Source: an uncultured Collinsella sp.
Lineage (GTDB): Bacteria; Actinomycetota; Coriobacteriia; Coriobacteriales; Coriobacteriaceae
Reading direction: 5' to 3'
DNA length: 8,423 bases
Assembly (NCBI GenBank): GCA_900547285.1
Contig: URGF01000078.1
Location: 1-8,423, forward strand
Shown here in pieces: positions 1 through 5,100 of the stretch. The translations under genes were made by a program, and so were the position numbers. Each line of letters opens with the position of its first letter. Position 1 is the first letter of the stretch. Under the pieces are notes generated by a model. That model did no database searches. It was given only the letters and a program-made list of their open reading frames with translations, and had not been told where the DNA came from.

Positions 1-23
1 GCTCGCTGATTTATTGCCGTGAA

Positions 24-473
24 TCATCTGTCCGCATCGACATCGCCAGACTCCACTGTAAACGCCGGACCGGTACTCACCAGATAAAAACGGGTCACCC
101 TGGTATCTCTAAATAGGTAGAGCAAGCCCTGATCGCGTCGGCGCGAAATATACGCCACGTGGACCGTACCGAATTCTTCGCCGTTTTCCTTCTTTAATAT
201 CAGGATGTTGGGGTCATCCGTACGCTTAAACTGCCCGTCTGTGCAGATTCCGTCTTGGTCGACCAGCTGCCATCGACAGTTGTCCTCCTCAAGAAAAGCC
301 AGGGTTTCCCGACTCGTTTTGTCATCCCGATAGTAACCGTCAATGGCAAAGCCTTCGGAAACGCATTCCTGCATATAGGATGTTTCTCGATTTATAGCAA
401 ACTGCCCTGCAGCGCCCAGGAGCACAGCCAGGCAGACCACTGCGAGGGCTATCGAGATAGTACGGCGGTTCAT
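24..473 (-). CDS. Small membrane-anchored or secreted protein of unknown function
   Basis: I do not recognise this 149-residue protein. Residues 1-4 (MNRR) are basic and are followed by a hydrophobic segment at about residues 5-24, a typical signal peptide or single N-terminal anchor. The rest should lie outside the membrane. It has three cysteines (about 37, 66 and 77) and alternates short polar turns with beta-type stretches (GYYRDD, CRWQLVD, NILILKK, VHVAYI, LYLFRD, RFYLVS). This suggests a small beta-sandwich or lipocalin-like fold, but that is inferred from pattern only. It is not a lipoprotein: the Cys in the hydrophobic stretch follows Ala-Val-Val, not a lipobox. The ATG at 471-473 is chosen because it places the signal segment at the N-terminus, yet its own Shine-Dalgarno is poor (GGTTGA). 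A possible 12-codon ORF with a strong site ends one base upstream. Codons such as ATA and TTA occur here, and the base composition looks less GC-rich than in neighbouring genes, hinting at low expression or separate ancestry. Confidence 0.7.
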   Translation of the reverse strand: MNRRTISIALAVVCLAVLLGAAGQFAINRETSYMQECVSEGFAIDGYYRDDKTSRETLAFLEEDNCRWQLVDQDGICTDGQFKRTDDPNILILKKENGEEFGTVHVAYISRRRDQGLLYLFRDTRVTRFYLVSTGPAFTVESGDVDADR

Positions 474-474
474 G

Positions 475-513
475 TCAACCAGCCCGATACTTGTTTAACG
501 GAGTGCAAAACAT
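475..513 (-). CDS. Possible 12-codon leader ORF coupled to the downstream small-protein gene
   Basis: Reading leftwards on the minus strand, a GGAGG ribosome binding site (522-526) sits 8 bases before an ATG (511-513). It opens a 12-codon frame translating as MFCTPLNKYRAG and ending in TGA at 475-477. One base separates that stop from the ATG of the next gene (TGACATG), and the two frames differ. The downstream gene has only a weak site of its own, so ribosomes finishing the short ORF could re-initiate on it. The peptide has no run of a single amino acid that would suggest attenuation. A chance GGAGG plus ATG is a real alternative, because a region this size gives such pairs fairly often. No database or conservation check was possible. 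Confidence 0.3.
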   Translation of the reverse strand: MFCTPLNKYRAG

Positions 514-564
514 ACTTGGTACCTCCGGTATCATGACGAACGTCACCTACGGCCTGCCGGCAAT

Positions 565-591
565 CATATGTTTACAACATCAAACCATATG
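565..591. repeat. Imperfect inverted repeat with two CATATG boxes, possible operator
   Basis: Two CATATG hexamers begin 21 bases apart (565-570 and 586-591), about two helical turns. Each is flanked on the inside by TTT or AAA, so the arms read CATATG(G)TTT with one bulged base. The element lies about 92-118 bases upstream of the small-protein gene starting at 473, where a regulator or promoter element could sit. A nearby second dyad is TGACG-AA-CGTCA at 534-545. No convincing -35/-10 pair was found around either, so the regulatory role is a guess. Confidence 0.3.
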
Positions 592-671
592 GCAACCACT
601 CGCGAGAGGAGTATCGGCGAACGGTGCATTTTTGCGTTCTATTGGCCAAACGTCAACGCGCGCTACGGCTC

Positions 672-713
672 TTGCTCGACCTATTCAGATCTTGTCGCAT
701 ACTACCGTAGATC
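672..713 (-). repeat. Copy of a dispersed intergenic repeat (related to 1961-2002)
   Basis: On the minus strand this stretch contains AGTATGCGACAAGATCTGAA followed by TAGGTCGAGCA. The minus strand at 1961-2002 reads AGTATGCGGCAAAATCTGAA then TAGGCCGAGCA, so a core of about 31 bases differs at only a few positions. It lies just downstream of the 3-hydroxyacyl-CoA dehydrogenase stop codon. Internal dyads GATCT/AGATC (688-692 and 709-713) and CTACGG/CCGTAG (663-668 and 705-710) could fold, but no T-run follows on the minus strand, so it is not a standard intrinsic terminator. A possible degenerate opposite arm is near 607-625. It is one of three related copies in the window, which suggests a repeat family of this genome. 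Confidence 0.6.
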
Positions 714-743
714 CCCAACGCTTCCGCCCCCAAGAGATCATTT

Positions 744-1703
744 TTAGTACGTAAAGAAGCCCTCGCCCGAGCTTTCGCCCAGCTTACCTTCGTCGAGCAT
801 CTTCTTGAGGACGGACGCCATAGCCTTAAAGTTGTAGGGCATCATCATCTTCTTGAGCAGCGGGCTCACCAAGCCCGGCACCTTCTGATACTGCATGACG
901 ATGTTGTAGGCCGTCTGGATACCCACCGTGTCGAATACGCGGAACGGGCCCTTGGGAGCGCCGGTGCCACGCGTCCACGCGAGGTCAATGCTCTTGGGGT
1001 CGCTCACGCCCGAGACGTACAGGTCAAGACCCGAAAGCAACCACGGTACCAGCATGGAGTTGAGCAGGTAGCCGTTCTTTTCCTTGTTGACGGGCAGGGC
1101 AAGCATGCGGATGTCGTTGGCGAAGTCGACGAGCTCGTCGAAGTAGCGCTTGTCGGTTTGGTCCTGTGCCATGACCTCGGTCATGTTGTTCTTCCAGATA
1201 GAGTTGGCAAAGTGCAGCGACAGGTACTTCTCGGGACGGCCGGTGTACTTGGCAAAGGTGCTCGGCAGCAGCGTGGATGAGTTGGTCACGATGACGGTCT
1301 TTTGCGGCAGAACCGGGGCGAGCTTCTTGTAGAAGTCGATCTTTGCCTGGGTGTCCTCGGCCATAGACTCGATGACCAGGTCGGCGTCGGCCACGGCCTT
1401 GGCAAGATCGAGCTCCAGCTTGAGTGTGGAGTAGGCACGCTCGACGGCGGCGAGCGCCGCTTCCTTGTCGAAGGGCTGGGTGCCATCGGCGATACCGGCG
1501 CACCACTCGCCCGTACCGTCCGCCATGCCCTCGATTGCCGCGATGTACTCCTTGCGCACGCGATCGATCTTGGGCTGGGTGCGGCCGATGCTGCCCTCGT
1601 TGCGCAGCCAAATCGTTACATCAAAGCCGCAGTAGGCAGCCTGAAAGGCAATCTGGCTTCCCAACACGCCGCCGCCGGCAACACAAACGGTCTTGTAGCT
1701 CAT
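744..1703 (-). CDS. 3-hydroxyacyl-CoA dehydrogenase family protein (NAD-dependent, divergent)
   Basis: This 319-residue cytoplasmic protein matches the 3-hydroxyacyl-CoA dehydrogenase fold, which interconverts 3-hydroxyacyl-CoA and 3-oxoacyl-CoA with NAD(H). The N-terminal Rossmann motif is GGGVLGSQIA (residues 10-19). ADLVIESMAED (107-117) matches the family strand and Glu that follow it. NSSTLLPS (141-148) carries the catalytic Ser region. H164 and E176 are candidates for the catalytic His-Glu pair, and NGYLLNSML (210-218) supplies the Asn region. The C-terminal domain shows KGPFRVFDTVG (251-261). It differs from typical 280-residue butyryl-type enzymes in two ways. The usual HFFNP is HFANS, and there is extra sequence at about residues 50-95. 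The ATG at 1701-1703 follows GAGAGGA (1711-1717) by 7 bases, supporting the start. The gene is probably transcribed alone, since a terminator lies upstream at 2055-2091 and no clear promoter or terminator of its own was found. The substrate cannot be read from sequence; a fatty-acid, butyrate-type or aromatic pathway is possible. Confidence 0.88.
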   Translation of the reverse strand: MSYKTVCVAGGGVLGSQIAFQAAYCGFDVTIWLRNEGSIGRTQPKIDRVRKEYIAAIEGMADGTGEWCAGIADGTQPFDKEAALAAVERAYSTLKLELDLAKAVADADLVIESMAEDTQAKIDFYKKLAPVLPQKTVIVTNSSTLLPSTFAKYTGRPEKYLSLHFANSIWKNNMTEVMAQDQTDKRYFDELVDFANDIRMLALPVNKEKNGYLLNSMLVPWLLSGLDLYVSGVSDPKSIDLAWTRGTGAPKGPFRVFDTVGIQTAYNIVMQYQKVPGLVSPLLKKMMMPYNFKAMASVLKKMLDEGKLGESSGEGFFTY

Positions 1704-1871
1704 GGGACGGTCCTCTCTTACGTAATTCCATAGATGTGTATTTATTCAACCGTAAGGATGACGCGCGTTGGGGGTGGGTTCTATAAACGGGCGGTATTTC
1801 GCGGCAAACGGCTACATATGTTCATTATCTCAGGGTTCCGAGGGCAGTTTTTGGTGCCACCGAGACGTCAT

Positions 1872-1913
1872 TTTCGGAAGTATGCGGCAAATTCCGGAAC
1901 TCTTGAGCACATC
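1872..1913 (+). repeat. Left arm of a long imperfect inverted repeat
   Basis: The plus strand begins with a 20-base block, TTTCGGAAGTATGCGGCAAA (1872-1891), that matches the minus strand of 1983-2002 perfectly. After 13 mostly diverged bases it ends with GAGCACATC (1905-1913), which again matches the minus strand at 1961-1969 with the same 13-base gap. The two arms are therefore the same 42-base unit in opposite orientation, with 29 fixed positions plus a few in the variable block. The spacer of 47 bases (1914-1960) has its own weak dyad, CCTGGTTTT with AAAACCGCAGG. Confidence 0.75.
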
Positions 1914-1960
1914 CTGGTTTTTCACCAATAAAACCGCAGGTACAGAGCTTGGACATATCC

Positions 1961-2002
1961 GATGTGCTCGGCCTATTCAGATTTTGCCGCATACTTCCGA
2001 AA
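1961..2002 (-). repeat. Right arm of the long imperfect inverted repeat; close kin of 672-713
   Basis: This is the opposite arm to 1872-1913. Its minus strand is also nearly the same as the minus strand at 672-713, including the part that differs between the two arms (ATCTGAATAGG). This arm is thus closer to the distant copy than to its own partner across most of the middle block. That pattern suggests a mobile or shuffled repeat unit with distinct left and right ends, not a simple duplicated arm. The pair could form a hairpin or cruciform of about 131 bases. It lies between the terminator of the giant gene and the dehydrogenase gene, overlapping neither. Confidence 0.75.
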
Positions 2003-2054
2003 TCTAAGTTGGCAAAGGGTGATAGTTGGAGCGTTTACGCAACAGATGTCCAGT

Positions 2055-2091
2055 AAAAACGGGTGGCAGCCGGTATGGCTACCACCCGTTT
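2055..2091 (-). terminator. Rho-independent terminator of the giant activase gene
   Basis: On the minus strand the RNA would form a 15-base-pair stem: AAACGGGTGGTAGCC pairs with GGCTGCCACCCGTTT, with a single G-U wobble and a 5-base loop. The stem runs straight into a run of five U residues (plus-strand A at 2055-2059). It begins 28 bases after the stop codon of the giant gene. The opposite strand has no T-run after the stem and shows an A-C mismatch in place of the wobble, so the element works best for minus-strand transcription. Confidence 0.9.
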
Positions 2092-2119
2092 GTCTCATAT
2101 CTAGCCCAAAGCAGGCCAG

Positions 2120-5100
2120 TTATTTCTTAATGCCGCGTCCCAGGCGCTCGGCGACCGACGCCACGGCCTCCTCGCTGGCCGGCCCGCAGCTCACGCAGCC
2201 GTCGTGGGCGCGCATCTGGCCGGTGACCTCGTCCATCGCGAGCGGCGCCACCTTCTCGAGCTTAAAGCCCTTGCCGGCGCGCATGTTCTCCTTGGCCACG
2301 CTGATCATGAGCTTAATACGGTTGAGCTGGTTGACCTCGGACGCACCGGGATCGTAGTCCACCGCAACGATGTTGCTCTCGGGATGCTGGCGGCGCAGCT
2401 CCTTGATCACGGCCTTGCCCACCACGTGGTTGGGCAGGCACGCAAAGGGCTGCGTGCAGATGATGTTGGGCGCACCATGGTCGATCAGGTCGAGCATCTC
2501 GGCCGTGAGCAGCCAGCCCTCGCCCATGTTGTTGCACACCGAAAGTACCGTACGGGCCTTGTCGGCCATGGTGCCGATGCGCTCGGGCGCCTCGAAGCGG
2601 CGGGACTTCTCGAGCATCTCCTCCACCGGCGTGCGCATCCAGTCCACAAGCTTGATGAGCGCTTGCATGCCCGCGCGCGTAGTAGCAGAGCTTCCCAGCT
2701 CGTCTTTCTGCAGCTCGGCGTTGCTCATGGAGTAGAGGAAGAAGTCGAGCAGGCCCGGCACCACGGCCTCGCAGCCCTCGCGCTCAATGATATCGACCAC
2801 GTGGTTGTTAGCCGTGGGATGGAACTTGACCAAGATCTCACCGACCACGCCCACGCGCGGCTTGGTGCCCTCGCCCACGAGCGGCATGGTGTCGAACGCG
2901 CGGATGGCCTCGCGGCACAGCTTGGTGTAGTTGTGGCGGTTAAACTTGGGCGCCAGCTTGCGGGCACGCGCCATGTACTCTTCATAGAGCGTGTTGGCGG
3001 CACCAGGCGTGGCCTCGTACGGGCGGCAGCGGTAGAGCATCTGCATCATCACGTCGCCAAAGAGCACCGCGTAGACTGCCTGCTTAAGCAGCGCCGGCGT
3101 AATCTTAAAGCCGGGGTTGTCTTCGCCGAGTGCCACGGCCGAAAGCGAGATCACCGGGATCTCGGGGTGGCCGCTCTCGCGCAGGGCCTTGCGGATGAGT
3201 GCGATGTAGTTGGTGGCACGGCAGCCGCCGCCGGTCTGGCTGATGACCACGGCGGTCTTGGACAGGTCGTACCGACCGCTCTCGATGGCCTCCATAATCT
3301 GGCCCGTCACCAGAATCGACGGGTAGCAAATGTCATTGTTCACATAGCGCAGGCCAGCCTCGACGGCATCGTGGTCGGTCGAGGGCAGCAGCTCCAAGTT
3401 GTAGCCGGCACCGCGGAACACCTCTTTGACCAGGTCAAAGTGGATCGGCGCCATCTGCGGGCACAGGATGGTGTAGCCCTCGTCGCGCATCTGCTCGGTA
3501 AAGGGCACCTTGGGCCATGCGGTCGAGGCGCTCTCACGCTGTGCCTCGAACGTGTACTTGCGGCTCGCGAACGCGGGGGCATCCGTGGAGGGCGCCACCG
3601 GCGCAGCGTCGCCCTGCTCAAAGACCTTGCCCGCAGCCGTGGCCTCGGCCAAGCGCTCGGCCTCCTGGTCCTTGAGTGCCGCCATGAGCGAGCGGATGCG
3701 AATGCGCGCGGCGCCCAGGTTGGACACCTCGTCGATCTTGAGCACGGTGTAGATCTTGCCACTGGCCTCCAGGATCTCCTGCACCTGATCGGTGGTCAGG
3801 GCATCGAGGCCGCAGCCGAAGGAATTGAGCTGGATCAGGTCCAGGTCGTTGCGCATCGTCACAAAACGGGCCACGGCGTACAGGCGACTGTGGTACATCC
3901 ACTGGTCGACGACGCGAATCGGGCGCTCGGGCTTCACCAGGTGCGCAAGCGAATCCTCGGTAAAGACCGCAAAGCCAAAGCTCGAGATAAGCTCGGGCAG
4001 GGCGTGGTTGATCTCGGGGTCGTTGTGGTAGGGGCGGCCGGCGAGCACAATGCCATGGCCACCGTGGTCCTCGACCCACTTAAGAGCCTCCTCGCCCATA
4101 GTCTGGATGTCCTCGTGGAAACGCGCATCGGCCTCAAAGGCAGCGTTGACGGCGGCATCGACCTCGGAGCGCGTGATCTTGGGTCCACGCACGCGACCGC
4201 GACCAGCCTCGGCATCGGCCACGCGGTCGACGGCGAGCACCTGGTACAGACGGCGCTTGAGCTCGGTTTTATCGTGATAGGGCACAAACGGATACAGGAA
4301 CTCGATGTTCTGCTCGCGAATCTCGTCGATATTGAGCGCCAGCGCCGTGGGATAGCTCATGACGATGGGGCAGTTGTAGCAGTTGCCAGCCGTCGGATCC
4401 TCCTTGCGCTCCCAGCGCACGCACGGCATCCAGATAAAGTCGACATCACGATCGATAAGGTTCATCACATGGCCGTGGCTCATCTTGGCCGGATAGCACA
4501 CGCTCTCGGACGGCATGGACTCGATACCCGCCTGGTAGGTCTTCTTGCTCGACTGGTCGGACAGCTGCACGCTAAAGCCCAGGCGCGTAAAGAACGCATG
4601 CCAGAAGGGGTAGTTCTCGTACATGTTGAGCGCACGGGGGATGCCGACGGTGCCGCGCGGGGCCTCGTCGGGGCTCAGCACCTCGCGGTTAAAGAGCAGC
4701 TCGTTTTTCTTTTTGAAGAGGTTGGGGGCCTCGGTCTTCTGCTTTTTGTGGCCGGCACCCTTCTCGCAGCGGTTACCGGTAATGAAGCGCCTGCCGCCGC
4801 CAAAGTCGTTGACGGTGAGCTGGCAGTTGTTGGAACAGCGACCGCAGCGGACATGCTTTTGCGTCACGGTGAGGTGCGCGATATCCTCAGCCGAAAGGAT
4901 GGTCGAGGTGCCGTCGGCGCCGGCGCGATCGCGGGCGAGCAGGGCCGCACCGTAGGCGCCCATGCAGCCGGCGATGTCGGGACGCACGGCATGAACGCCG
5001 GTGAGCTGCTCAAACGCGCGCAGCGTGGCATCGGACATAAAGGTGCCACCCTGGACGATCACCTGACTGCCGATCTCCTGGGGGTCGCGCAGCTTAATGA

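Larger units (their letters stand above)
1704..2119. other. 416-base intergenic region between dehydrogenase and giant activase genes
   Basis: No convincing gene was found here. It contains, from right to left, the terminator of the giant gene (2055-2091), a long imperfect inverted repeat (1872-2002), and about 165 bases (1704-1871) leading to the dehydrogenase start. In that last part the minus strand has A/T-rich patches (TTTATAG near 1785, TTGAATAAATAC near 1740, TATGGAAT near 1730) that might hold a promoter, but no good -35/-10 pair at 17 bases stands out. A 79-codon plus-strand frame crosses the repeat and is judged not to be a gene. Confidence 0.6.

Noticed and set aside
24..473. Lipoprotein signal in the small protein
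   Set aside because: The Cys at residue 14 is preceded by Ala-Val-Val, lacking Gly/Ala/Ser at position -1, and sits in the middle of the hydrophobic segment.
1024..1611. A 195-codon minus-strand frame inside the dehydrogenase gene
   Set aside because: It is an Arg-rich shadow of the real frame with no start signal. The dehydrogenase frame is intact, so there is no frameshift.
1768..2007. A 79-codon plus-strand frame over the inverted repeat, ending like the 87-codon frame at 491-754 (shared ARPIQIL, HT)
   Set aside because: The shared ending comes from the DNA repeat. Both frames begin at TTG without a good ribosome binding site, and the rest of the two proteins is unrelated.
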